Source: Epiperipatus broadwayi (taxonomy: Eukaryota > Onychophora > Udeonychophora > Euonychophora > Peripatidae). Taken from it: a stretch of DNA of 64,000 nucleotides. The DNA is taken from contig JAQFVV010012978.1 in assembly GCA_028023455.1 (NCBI GenBank), positions 289,192 through 353,191 on the forward strand, written 5' to 3'. This document shows, piece after piece, positions 50,601 through 60,679 of the stretch (position 1 is the first letter of the stretch; each line of letters opens with the position of its first letter). The notes below the pieces were generated by a model, which had not been told where the DNA came from, searched no databases, and saw only the letters and a program-made list of their open reading frames with translations. A program made the position numbers and the translations under genes.

Positions 50601-51900
50601 GATCATTTTCATTTAATAATTATATTTCTTTAGATAATAAAAAAAAATCATATAGTATTACATATAAAAAAAATTAACACACATATTTTTCATAAAAATA
50701 AATAATCATACCATATATATAAATCTGTCCATTCACTGTTTATTAGTCTATCGATTGCCTTCATTTATAGTGTAAAGAGGATTTTCTCCGTCCGAAATAG
50801 TAATTGTAAACTTTGCAATACTCATTAAAAAGTTTCCTTTTTCTCTTTCCATTCTGTAGAGGTGAGTGTATTTCGACGATCCAAGTTATAAGGTAAATTG
50901 ATTCATTTGGTTAGTCGGGAGACGATGTCTATGCAAATCCATTTGTCTTTCTTTATTTATAAAGCATTTTTTTTTTTTTTTATAGGTTTCTTTTTTTTTT
51001 TTTTTTTTTACATTGCATTAGCTCTTCGGGAACCCTTCAATTTGTCCGCCCGAATGATTGAACGGGCAGATAATTCTGCTACTACTCCATGTTTTATAGT
51101 TTCACAAACCAACAATTTTAATATTGAAAAGGTTCATTTTCTTAAGATACAACAAATAGATTTGTCCTTTACCATACAAAGTGATAATAAGTGTGTGCGT
51201 GCTTGAGTGAGTGACTGAGAATGACTGACCAATCTGACCCCTTTTATCTTCTGTCACGTCATTTTTATAGATTCTCTTTCTGACGTTTTTTTATCTTTGC
51301 GGCCACACACGATCATAGATAAGAAGACGGTCATAGATAAGAAGACACACGAAGGTCACATTTAAATTCGATTACAATTTTTTTCTTAAAATAATATTTT
51401 ACAAACCAAAATATAAAATTGATATAATAACCTTTTTTTTAATAACAATATTTTTTTTTTAAATATTTTACAAATAAAATATACACAACATAAAAAACAT
51501 TAAACTGTATGTAATATTGTTACTATGGTGATTGCATTTATATATGAAATGTATAAAATAATATTAATCCTATTTCGTTAAATTTATTATGCTGAATTGC
51601 TTACTATGTTATTTTTTTTTATTTTTATATATATATGTATGTGGATCATCAATTTGAACACTCACAACATCTCCCCTCCACGAAGAAAAAAAAAATAACG
51701 ACACCTTTTTCCTTCCCTCTCTAAAATCATTAAGCGTTTTAATTTCCGTCTAGAGAAACGTCTACCATTTCTATCTGTCTTGATTTTAATATCATTTGAA
51801 ACGTTAAAAAAAAATTTAAAATATCTTATTCTTATAGAAGCAATGTGGAATTCGTTCATTCCATTTATGCTTGACTAATTAGTTCACCTATACGTGTATA
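47603..51900 (-). mobile_element. Probable LTR-retrotransposon segment (3' end on minus strand), uncertain limits
   Basis: On the minus strand a purine run GTGGAGGGGAGA (about 51669-51680) directly precedes TGTTGTGAGTGTTC, which looks like a polypurine tract followed by an LTR start. Farther along is GATAAAAGGGGTCAGA followed by TCAGTCATTCTCAGTC (about 51250-51210), a plausible LTR promoter. The composition of 47.6-51.3 kb is less AT-extreme than its neighbours. I cannot find the other LTR, the exact ends or a pol domain. The 66-codon frame at 51662-51859 (-) could be the end of the internal ORF. Confidence 0.35.
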
Positions 51901-52691
51901 TATATTTTCCTTCCTTTTTCACAATCAAATCATTACATCTGTATATTCCTCTCTGCAACTTTCTGGATAACAATGCTCTAAAATTAGAGTCAAATAAGAA
52001 AATTATTTAGTATTTGCTTCATACAAGCCAAATATTTATAAGCCAAATATTATTAGTTACTTTCTAATAATCATATGTTTTCATTGCATTGTTAAAATAT
52101 ATACATATTCACGGTTTTATTTTCTTAAAACTCAACAATAGCTTTGATTATTATTTTCTTTAGACATATTCGTAGTTCACTTCAGTGACACTACTATGGG
52201 TCTAAATTTTAAACATTCAATATTGTCATAAAGTGAGAATGTAACTTTAGTTATTTAATATCTTATATTTATTCAATTCCTGCTTTGGACATTGAAAATA
52301 TCAACTTTTAAAGTCACTTTTCTTATAAAATAATCTAAGCAAATGAAACTTAACTCATACAGTGAGCTGGATATTCAAAACAACAGAGATATGTCATTTT
52401 TAAACCACTTCTAATACTAAAGTAAATCGACTAAATGTTAATTAAATCTAATTTTAATTTCTGGAGGATCTGACAACTACTTTATAAATCAAGCTGTGCT
52501 CTACAATGATGCTAATCAGGGACATTTATGTTTGAATAGCTTTATTTTATACAGGGTTAGGGAAACTACTAAACATTTCTCTTTGACTCAGTATAAAGAC
52601 AACCCGCTTATATCTGTTCTCTTTTAAAAATGATGTATTCGCACAGAAAGTCAACATTGTGAGAGCGAATGATAGAGAAATATATGCCACA

Positions 52692-52892
52692 TTCAAAAGC
52701 ACTGGCTTTTTCAGCATAAATTCATTGGCACAAACCCCTAAGAAATTAAGATTGATGTTTGAAGTAAGAGAGGACAAATAAATTTGTGCAGTTCTAAAAC
52801 ACTGACTTTTTCATATAAATTCATGGGCATAAGAACCCAAGGAATTAAGATAGATGTTAGAAGTAAGAGAGGACAAATAAATTTGTAGTCTT
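52692..52892. repeat. Tandem duplication, ~100 bp x 2
   Basis: Two diverged copies share CTTTTTCA…ATAAATTCAT, GAAATTAAGAT, and AGTAAGAGAGGACAAATAAATTTGT. They are non-coding. Confidence 0.85.
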
Positions 52893-54499
52893 AAATTAAA
52901 AGAATGAAATTGTTGTAAATGATATTGAAAAACAACTATACTATTCGAGTGTGACCAGAAAGGGAACAAAACATCCCCAGCAGCTGAACAGAATAATGGA
53001 GTAAATTTCTTCTTGCATATAAAAACCATTATAATGCAATTAAATAGAATTTCATTTTTATTATAAGTTGTTGTGCAATGTATTCTGGCTAAAATACTAG
53101 TGCCATAGACTGGCCACTATTCTGCCATGGGGGCATGATGATCACAATCACCTACTCTTGTAATGACTGAAGGGATACCAGTTATCTGATGTGAAATGCC
53201 TACATATATATCGAGAGAAAAATCGATGGAGAGTATCGATGCAATATTATTTCAAGCATGGTGCATAGAGATATTGATGAGCAGTCAATATCTTTACCTA
53301 AGGAGATCAAACCAGAAATGAGACTGTACATATGTGGACATTGTTGCTAAATTCATGAACATTAATTAATATGATTTAATGGAATTTTCTATCTTGTTTG
53401 TTCTTATATATGTATATTTGTAACAAAAAAAATTATTTTGATTTCCATATTTGGGAGCATAACTGTTTTTAGTTTGTATTTTGGAAGTGAGTCTATTATA
53501 AGTGGAAGTAGAAAAGAAGGGGGATGGATTAAGTTCAGTTTTAAAAAATTTTATTACTAATAAAAAAAAAAAAAAAGTTTATATGAGCTTTTAGTCTTAT
53601 CCAGTTCATGCAATATATTCACAAGAGTTAGCCTATTTTTCACATTAATTATTATTGTAATAAGCAGCTTAGTTTTTACTTCATTTATGGTTCATAATCT
53701 ATATATTTCCCTTAAAACGCACATCCATGAAGCTATATTAAAAGTTTATAATTGCTTAGTGCTTGCAGGAACATCATGTTTCCATATTCATAGCTTATAA
53801 CAATAATGTTTGTTGTTAACTTGTGTAATAGAGATGTATGCAAATATATTCAAATCACCTAGACCACCCATTTTTTCAAAATGGAGAAGCAAGCATCTCT
53901 CCTATTGTTGGACTTGGGTTTTTCTGCTATAAAACACACTTCCTTTATCTTGCGCTTGGTATCATTGCACTCAGTATAAACCATTTCTGCCATCATAGGT
54001 TCGAACATGTGGCCTATGGACTTTTGATGTTTGAAAAATATTGAGCTACATTCAGATTTTATTCTTGCCCTGTTATATAAGTATCAATGTTGCAATACTC
54101 TGGTAGCAATTGCAGCTCATTTCCCCATAATATGCTGCACTGCAGCCATTATGGAGGCATATAATTTTGTAAAGAGGTTTGGTCAGGTGTGATCTCATCT
54201 TTTGAATTATTGATTAGTTTATTAGTGGCTGATGATGTGTGAAAGCTTAAATTGAAATCTGTTGAGAGTGTTTTAATGAGTTTTTTTAGCCAAGGTAAGT
54301 ATATATGGTAAAAGCATGTGTGAGTTATCCTCTTTGTAGCCTGTTAAAAAATTGTATAACTTTCCTATTAATGGTTCCAAATTTAAATTCAATGTTCATA
54401 GCTTCACGGATATGCGTTTTAAGTGCAATATATAGATTAATTATTATTACAACTTGGCTTATAAACAGCAAAATCCCTTTTTATACAGTTACTATATAT
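52893..54499. other. Gene-free stretch upstream of Penelope-like element
   Basis: I see no recognisable gene. Short frames (for example 53838-54044) lack motifs. The region may include diverged upstream PLE or other repeat sequence. Confidence 0.35.
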
Positions 54500-55039
54500 A
54501 TATAAGACATATTTTGCGGGTTCGTCCATGTTAAAAATTTTAAATAGTGATATTCCGACGTTTAATGGAGACAGAGTCTGATGGAAAACACCCTTTTCTT
54601 GATGTTCTAGTCACCAGAACACCAAATAGTTTATCTTTTTTCGATTTACAGAAACAATGCACATGGACAGATATTTACACTTCCATTCTCATCATCACCC
54701 AACTCAGATAGTTTCTGTAGCCAAAACTCTTTTAAATAGAGCAATTAACTTTTCAGACAATTCACATCTGAGAGAAGAAATAAATCATATTAATAGTGTT
54801 TTATTAGCAAATAGTTATGATTATAAATTTATAAAAAAAAAGCCTTATTTCAAGCCCAAAATGGACAAAATAGGAAACAAAAAAATGATAAATCAGCTAT
54901 TAGGATTTGTGTTCCATATGTAATAGGAACTACAGACAGTATTGGATGTATATTAAAATACTATAATATAGATACAACATTTTCTACTCATCAAAAGATC
55001 AGCAATATAATAACCAAGCCTAAGGATTCAATCCCTCTT

Positions 55040-55369
55040 GAATCTCATGGTATTTATCAAATCTCGTGTAAAAATTGTAAAGCTTCTTACATAGGTATGA
55101 GTAATCATCACATCAGTGTTAGGAGAAATGAGCAAGCTAATGCAGTTAAACAACATTCATCATCAGCAGCACTCTCACTCCATACTATAGATTCAGATCA
55201 TGAAATTGATTTTTCTAGTACTAAGATCATATCCAGATGTGATAATCTCTACCAATTCAAAATTAAAGAATCCATTGAGATACTTAAAAGGCCAGATTGT
55301 ATCAATAAGAGAGATGATACATGCAAACTTCCTCCTATTTGGAAAGATTTTTTTAAAAAACATTTTTAA
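55040..55369 (+). pseudogene. PLE GIY-YIG endonuclease domain fragment
   Basis: The open stretch has GIYQISCKNCKASYIG at its start (GIY and YIG strands with the CxxC between them that PLE nucleases use for metal binding). Farther on come SALSLHTIDSDHEIDF and then LYQFKIKESIEILKRPDCI. These correspond to the H/E-containing helices and C-terminal tail common to PLE endonucleases. The preceding RT-thumb segment is in a different frame, so the protein is broken. Confidence 0.85.
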
Positions 55370-55460
55370 ATTTAACATTTTTGCTATTGGTGGAACTTTA
55401 ACGTTTATTCAAATCAGTGATTGTAGCGCCTCTACGACCATCTTTCTACCTTTTATCACC

Positions 55461-55510
55461 CAGTGGATGACTTGTGTGACCAAGTCGAAACGTTGGAATA
55501 TCACTATTTA
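55461..55510 (+). ncRNA. PLE-associated hammerhead-type motif, degenerate
   Basis: The order is AGTGGATGA (degenerate CUGAUGA), then a 5-bp stem ACTTG…CAAGT with loop TGTGAC, then GAAACGTTGG. This is the arrangement of hammerhead motifs in PLE terminal repeats, which characteristically end GAAACGU with a minimal stem III. Two of seven core bases in the first box differ, so activity is doubtful. Confidence 0.5.
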
Positions 55511-55627
55511 AAATTTTTAATGCGGATGAACCCGCAAAATATGTCTTTTATATATACAACCCATGAAAATCTTCATTTCATTATATATATATAATATAAA
55601 AATAAAATGTCTGTTAATTAAAACAAA

Positions 55628-55995
55628 ATTATAATTACAATAAAAATAATAATAATAACAGTAACAAACTATTAGAAACAATCTTTAAATTCGCAGAAGT
55701 ACTTTCAGTTAATTTCTTGAACCTACCTTAACTGCCATTAAAATTCAAAAAGAAAACAAAGCGAAGCATACGTCATCAATTCAAATTCCAGGAATCTCAT
55801 ATTTTAATGTTAGCATTAAAATACGAGATTCCTGGAATTTGAATTGATGACATTTGCTTCCGCTTTGTTTTGTTTTTTTGAATTTTAATGGCAGTTGAGG
55901 CAGGTTCAAGAAATTAACTGAAAGTACTTCTGTGAATTTAAGGATTGTTTATAATAGTTTGTTACCATTATTATTATAATTTTTATTGTAATTAT
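55628..55995. repeat. Large hairpin: arms ~182 bp, 4-nt loop
   Basis: The sequence is nearly self-complementary around TTAG at 55810-55813. Arms 55628-55809 and 55814-55995 share CATTAAAAT, GATTCCTGGAATTTGAAT, ATTTTAATGGCAGTT and CAAGAAATTAACTGAAAG blocks. The small loop and high identity mean a transcript would form a long, almost continuous duplex. It lies just downstream of the PLE. Confidence 0.93.
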
Positions 55996-55999
55996 ATAT

Positions 56000-56868
56000 A
56001 TATATGACACCAGAACATATTGTATAATATAAGTAATTTTGAGTGTATAATATTGAATGTATAGCACAATATAGATAGAAATAATTTTTAATATAATCCT
56101 GAATGTGTAGCTCAATTGGGGTTACAATTTTATTACTTATTTTGAAGTGATATGGATAATAGATGGGGTTATTATAGTGTATTAACTATTTTGATGATGT
56201 AATTTTAGAATTTTTACTTATATAAAATATTTTATTATTGAATCTTATAAATTATGTCATGATGTTTTACTGAATGTGATATTGCATGGTTAAATAATAT
56301 TATTATATGAATTTTGAGATGATATTTTATTTTATAGATTTTCATTTGTTTGTAATTGATGATGATCAGATGTTGGTAAAAATATTTAGTTATTTGATAG
56401 AATATTTAGTTATTTATTTACATTATAGCGTTTTCTACTGATATATTTATAATTATTGTCTAATATACTTGTAATGGATGCTACTAATATGGAGATGTTG
56501 AGAAGGCTTACAATTGGCAATTCAAGATATTTTTAAAAAATTTTTTAATAAATTTAATGAATTAAAAGTTGTATCAAATATTGAAGAGTTAAAAATTGAT
56601 ATGAAGGAATGTAAAAATAATTCAAGTAGTAAATTTGAAGAATTAAAAAATAAGTTGAATAGTTTCAGATAATAAATAAGGGTCATATCTGATGAGATTT
56701 GATAAGTTTGATGTTGAATTTAATGCTTCAAATGCTAGATTTGAAGCATTTAAGCATAATTTAGATATCAAATTAAAAGAATCAAATGTGAATTAAAATA
56801 TCAGATTCTGATAAAAGAAATTATAAATTGGATTAATATTGTACCAATAAAAAAAACCTTATGCAATT
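56000..56868. other. AT-rich, nothing recognised
   Basis: Near 56510-56800 the repeats of TTTGAAGAATTAAAA/ATCAAATTAAAAGAA suggest an old coiled-coil-type or simple repeat. No ORF survives. Confidence 0.4.
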
Positions 56869-56962
56869 ATTTGCCAAATGTATATCATATAATACTAAAT
56901 CATCCATGCACTTTACTACTGTTACACAATGCTTTATTTACCACCCTCTTTTACAGTTTACA

Positions 56963-56991
56963 GTTTTGATTGCCCCAGCAATCTTCTTCAG
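56963..56991 (-). ncRNA. Hammerhead-like motif, tandem unit 1
   Basis: CTGAAGA followed by a 6-bp stem GATTGC/GCAATC with loop TGGG, but the GAAA box is mutated to AAAA. Predicted inactive. Confidence 0.4.
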
Positions 56992-57113
56992 AACTCATAT
57001 CTTCTAACTTCAACTTCTTTTTATTGCATTGCCAAATGTATACCATATAATATTAAATCATCCATGCACTTTGCTACTGTTACACAATGCTTTATTTACC
57101 ACCCTCTTTTACA

Positions 57114-57142
57114 GTTTTGATTGCCCCAGCAATCTTCTTCAG
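57114..57142 (-). ncRNA. Hammerhead-like motif, tandem unit 2
   Basis: The same motif as in unit 1, including the AAAA in place of GAAA. The shared mutation shows that units 1 and 2 derive from each other by duplication. Confidence 0.4.
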
Positions 57143-57340
57143 AACTCTTATATCTCCTAACTTCAACTTCTTCTTATTGCATTGCCAAATGTATACCATA
57201 TAATATTAAATCATCCATGCACTTTACTACAGTTACACAATGCTTTATTTACCAACCTCTTTTACAGTTTACAATTTCAATTGCCTAACAATCTTCTTCA
57301 GAAAATTAAAAATATAAGAGTTCTGAAAAAGATATGAGTT

Positions 57341-57368
57341 CTGAAGAAGATTGCCAGGGCAATTGAAA
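57341..57368 (+). ncRNA. Hammerhead-like motif, inverted copy
   Basis: CTGAAGA (57341-57347), stem ATTGC/GCAAT with loop CAGG, and GAAA (57365-57368) followed by C. Both core boxes are intact; an extra A between CUGAAGA and stem II departs from the strict consensus. Stem III is not evident. Confidence 0.45.
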
Positions 57369-57712
57369 CTGTAAACTATAAAACAGGGTGGTAAATAAAG
57401 CATTACATAACAGTAATAAAGTGCATGGATGATTTAATATTATGTGGTAACTTATACAATTCATTTTCAATTGTAACTAGTTAAGTAAAGAATTGTACCT
57501 CACAAGAAAAAAAACCTATGGTTATTATAAGCAAATTCAAATTAAATCATATCTGAAACAAATCTTTTGATGGTAAATGAAATACAGTAAACAAGAACTT
57601 GATTAAAAATAATGCCTTGATATTCCCCCATAGAAAAGCTACAAAATATATATTTTTCTTAAATGAAAAATTATTAAGAATTTTAAACTTCTCTCTTAAT
57701 ATTATAATAAAT

Positions 57713-57872
57713 AAAATTAAATGCGTGTGAAGCGCTTGAAAGAGAAGCTATAAAGAGAGCATAAATATTAAAAGCTGAGCGATTTCGAAAGCGCTCAGCT
57801 TTCGCTCAGCTTTTAATATTTATGCACTCTTTATAGCTTCTCTCTCAAGCGCTTCACACGCTTTTAATTTTA
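57713..57872. mobile_element. Fold-back MITE, near-perfect 65-70-bp arms
   Basis: The left arm AAAATTAAATGCGTGTGAAG…GAGCG and right arm CGCTCAGC…CACACGCTTTTAATTTTA are inverted copies around a short centre at about 57785-57800. GC-rich blocks (GTGAAGCGCTTGA, AGCTGAGCG) stand out against the AT-rich surroundings. Confidence 0.9.
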
Positions 57873-58499
57873 TTTAAATGAAAAATATAATTAATAAAAA
57901 AAAATTGCAAGTCAAAAAAGCATTTAATTAAATGTCAATAAATCTATAAGCAAAAACAATATGAATTCGATCATCTGAATAATCCAACCTAATCTTGGAT
58001 GGAAAAACATAAAATTACATCACATCATTAAATATAGACAAAATATCATTAAATCTACCACTTCCTTTATTTTGCTTTAATATTTAATATAAATACAATT
58101 CCTGCACTATTTGTCATTATATCATAGTTCTGAGGAAGAGACGTGACAGCCGAAACCTCAAATTGTGTCTGTATATGTACAGAAGAAGAAAAATTTTGCT
58201 AAAAAGTGTTTGAAGTAAAGTGTAGAAATTGTATTTATTGACAAAATAAAATGCCTAGTTAAATCAGTATATCAACGAATTTATAACTAGAAGTTATCTA
58301 CCAAAGATCTTACAAAAATTAATATTCATGAATGACTTCAGAATATTTAATATATCTGAAATTAGTATGATTAATAAAAATTGCTGACAAAAGTTCGTTC
58401 TCTCATATAAATATACAAAGTATTTGAAAGTACAATATTAATATCATTTATGTTCTTGATTACTTTTTACACTTCTTTTTTACAACCCATTATTGACGG
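57873..58499. other. AT-rich stretch with a possible PLE-type motif
   Basis: A CTGAGGAAGAG…CCGAAACC segment at about 58131-58157 has the spacing of the hammerhead-like repeats nearby but no convincing stem II. Nothing else is recognised. Confidence 0.35.
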
Positions 58500-58526
58500 T
58501 TTTGATTGCTCCAGCAGTCTTCTTCA
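58500..58526 (-). ncRNA. Hammerhead-like motif, isolated copy
   Basis: On the minus strand CTGAAGAAGACTGCTGGAGCAATC is followed by AAAAC. The GAAA box is mutated, as in tandem units 1 and 2. Confidence 0.35.
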
Positions 58527-59109
58527 GAACTATAACAAACACAATAGAAATATGTGAATACAAATATACATGATCATATAATTTTACATTATATATATAT
58601 AAACATCAATTCTATATTATAATCATTATTTATATACCCATATACATCTTTATGTAGTATCTCTATATATAATTATTAACTTTTTATGCTATACATTTTA
58701 ACCTTTTTTATATTCTATATTTATCAATCAATACTTCCTATAAGTAATAAAAACATAAATGATATTAATATTGTATGGATTTGGCAATGCAATAAGAAAG
58801 ATAGTTATAATATTGGAAATACATATCCTCAAAGCAGAAACCTTCTCTGCAAATGTTATCAACACTGAAGTGCCCTCTATAGTGCTATTTATTCCCAGTT
58901 AATAACATAAAAGCAAATCTATTTATTAGGTATCAGAATTTGAAAATCTGATCATCTACAAACAATGTTATTTATATGTTTTTCTCTTTCAGTAGAGAAT
59001 CATTTATATCCTGTTTTGTATAAATATGTTTATGGAAATTTGATATAAATTTTGTACTTCAGAAAAATTAAGAAAAATATAATAAATATATTTTAGATCA
59101 CTGACTGAT

Positions 59110-59370
59110 AAGGATTTCAAATAATACTAAATCGGCCATGCACTTTACTACTGTTACACAGTGCTTTATTTACCATCCTCTTTTACAGTTTACAGTTTCG
59201 ATTGCCCCATCAAGTTTCTTCAGGACTTTTATATCTCCTAACTCAGTTCTGAAGAAGATTGCTGGGGCAACCGAAACTATAAAAGAGGGTGGTAAATAAA
59301 ACATTGTGTAACAGTAGCAAAGTGCGTGGATGATTTAGTATTATATGATACACATTTGGTAATGCAATAA
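59110..59370. repeat. Inverted pair of the ribozyme-like repeat
   Basis: The minus-strand copy (59110-59235) and the plus-strand copy (59245-59370) face each other. Both keep CUGAAGA and GAAA boxes: TTTC at 59196-59199 and CTGAAGA at 59249-59255 with GAAA at 59273-59276. The plus-strand copy has stem GATTGC/GCAACC with one mismatch. Both share the 120-nt tail with the 57-kb tandem array. Confidence 0.75.
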
Positions 59371-60009
59371 GAAAGATTAGTTATTATACTTTTTAAAGTT
59401 GATAAGGATTTAATTAGTGATTAAATTTATGTATTTGCGATAAGAACATTGCGTTAGATAAATGCCGAGAAATATTTTCTAATTACAAATATTTCTTGAT
59501 ACAATACTAATTAAAAACACAAAGAGGAACTCAAGACTGATAACATCAAGGATGAACCTTGGATTGTGGAGGCCAACAGAGGGCGCTATAAATAGTTTGA
59601 GCAACAAAGTGGGTTGTTCTATTTCCAGTGAATTTACCGAGTGAACGGTTGCAGAGAGATTTAAGTGGTGGTATCTGAAAGAAGCTTAAGTGACAATGCA
59701 GTGCTCTATTGTGAAGCCAATGTGTTCGTGAGCAGCAGCTGAACAGGGCCAAAGAGTTTGGGAACCCAAAGCCAGAGGAAACTGTCTAGAAAGCAGCCAG
59801 TTGTGAAGTGCATTGTAGGAAATGAAACCAAAAGTGAACTATATATATATTGTGTTGTGTGTGTATCAATAACTTTTCACTAGTATCATTTATCGTTTTA
59901 TTTGTTGGTATTAGGTGGGCTTGCATTTTGAATAGACACCAATTTATAGTACTAAAATGATATTGCCAAGCTCAGGCTCATGCATAGGCTAACTCCAGAT
60001 AACTTTTAC
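59371..60009. other. Gene-free stretch, less AT-rich 59550-59830
   Basis: From about 59550 to 59830 the base composition is more balanced (GGGCGC, CAGAGGAAACTG). It looks like an unidentified repeat. No reading frame with a motif is present. Confidence 0.4.
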
Positions 60010-60089
60010 ATAATTTATTTTTATGAGCACAGACTTTCACACCACTCTCCACTCTATCTCATAACACTGATACCCTTGAACACATATAT

Positions 60090-60163
60090 GCTGAAAAGAT
60101 AAATAATCACCAATATATGTATTTCATGCTAAACCAGCAATCATCAGGTCCAGATTACCATCT
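60090..60163 (-). ncRNA. Hammerhead ribozyme copy A (minus strand, stem I damaged)
   Basis: CTGATGA (60147-60141) and GAAA (60125-60122) are intact, with stem II TGCT/AGCA between. Relative to copy B, three bases before the CUGAUGA box are deleted, which removes most of the proximal stem I. Probably inactive. Confidence 0.6.
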
Positions 60164-60602
60164 CTGCACATATATGCTATAAGTGCTCAGATATATATTA
60201 AGATAGCCAATGTTCATACTTTAATGGACAGGCTTCAATCAACTCCACACTCCGTGTGTGAAAGTCTGTGCTCATATACCCTATATATTACATATATAGA
60301 CACAAGTATATAATAAGCCTGTGTTTCAGTTATTACATAGTAGAGATGTCTGCCCATTCCTTGTATATATATATATTAAAATGGATTATGTCCTGTATAT
60401 GAGGGGTCATATTGAACTTAGGTCAACATGGGTGTGACAAGAATCTTGGCCTCAGGGTGGCCTTTGAGTATTCCATCATCAGATTTTCAATTGGATGGAC
60501 AGTTAAAAAGTTGGAGTGTGGAGTAGATTGAAGCCTGTCCATCAAAGTATGAATATTGACTATCTTAATATATATCTGAGCACTTATAGCATATATGTGT
60601 AG

Positions 60603-60679
60603 AGATGATAATCTGGACCAACTGATGATTGCTGGTTTAGCATGAAATATGTATATTGGTGATGATCTTTTCAGCATCT
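60603..60679 (+). ncRNA. Type I hammerhead ribozyme candidate, copy B
   Basis: The core is complete: CTGATGA (60622-60628), stem II TGCT/AGCA with loop GGTTT, GAAA (60644-60647). A minimal stem III AUA/UAU has a 2-nt loop (60647-60654), then A17 (60655), giving an AUA cleavage triplet with predicted scission after 60655. Proximal stem I pairs ACCAA (60617-60621) with UUGGU (60656-60660). A distal helix AGATG (60603-60607) with CATCT (60675-60679) closes it after an internal loop. The base pair next to the core in stem II is U/U, a weakness. A minimal stem III is typical of retroelement hammerheads. Confidence 0.75.

Larger units (their letters stand above)
54503..55555 (+). mobile_element. 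Penelope-like element, 5'-truncated, with inverted terminal repeats
   Basis: The left end (54503-54563) and right end (55493-55555) are ~60-bp inverted copies (ACATATTTTGCGGGTTC… / …GAACCCGCAAAATATGT). Between them lies the end of a PLE polyprotein. First comes the post-palm segment DGKHPFLDVLVTR (about 54574-54612), then after a frameshift MDRYLHFHSHHHP and LLNRAI (about 54660-54750). A second frame has a GIY-YIG endonuclease: GIYQISCKNCKASYIG at about 55050-55097. PLEs are retroelements with a telomerase-like RT and often GIY-YIG nuclease. RT palm motifs are missing, so this copy is inactive. Confidence 0.9.
56871..57440 (-). repeat. Tandem ribozyme-like repeat, units 159 and 152 bp, plus inverted copy
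   Basis: Unit starts (TTGCCAAATGTAT) lie at 56871, 57030 and 57182. Each unit contains, on the minus strand, CTGAAGAAGATTGC…GCAAT followed by GAAA or a mutated form, then a ~120-nt tail ending GGTATACATTTGGCAA. The third unit is followed by an inverted copy (57341-57440, +). Copies with the same tail recur at 59110-59370. Short tandem monomers each holding a hammerhead-type motif are the arrangement described for hammerhead retrozymes and PLE terminal repeats. Confidence 0.75.

Noticed and set aside
50898-51206. 102-codon plus-strand ORF with a poly-F stretch
   Set aside because: The frame is held open by T tracts. The non-repetitive part has no recognised motif and lies antisense to a probable LTR.
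53176-53197. CTGATGTGAAATGCC as a hammerhead core
   Set aside because: There is no room for stem II between CTGATG and GAAA, and the A9 of the core is missing.
54229-54252. CTGATGATGTGTGAAAGC as a hammerhead core
   Set aside because: The boxes are present, but the five bases between them cannot form stem II and no stem I or III is evident.
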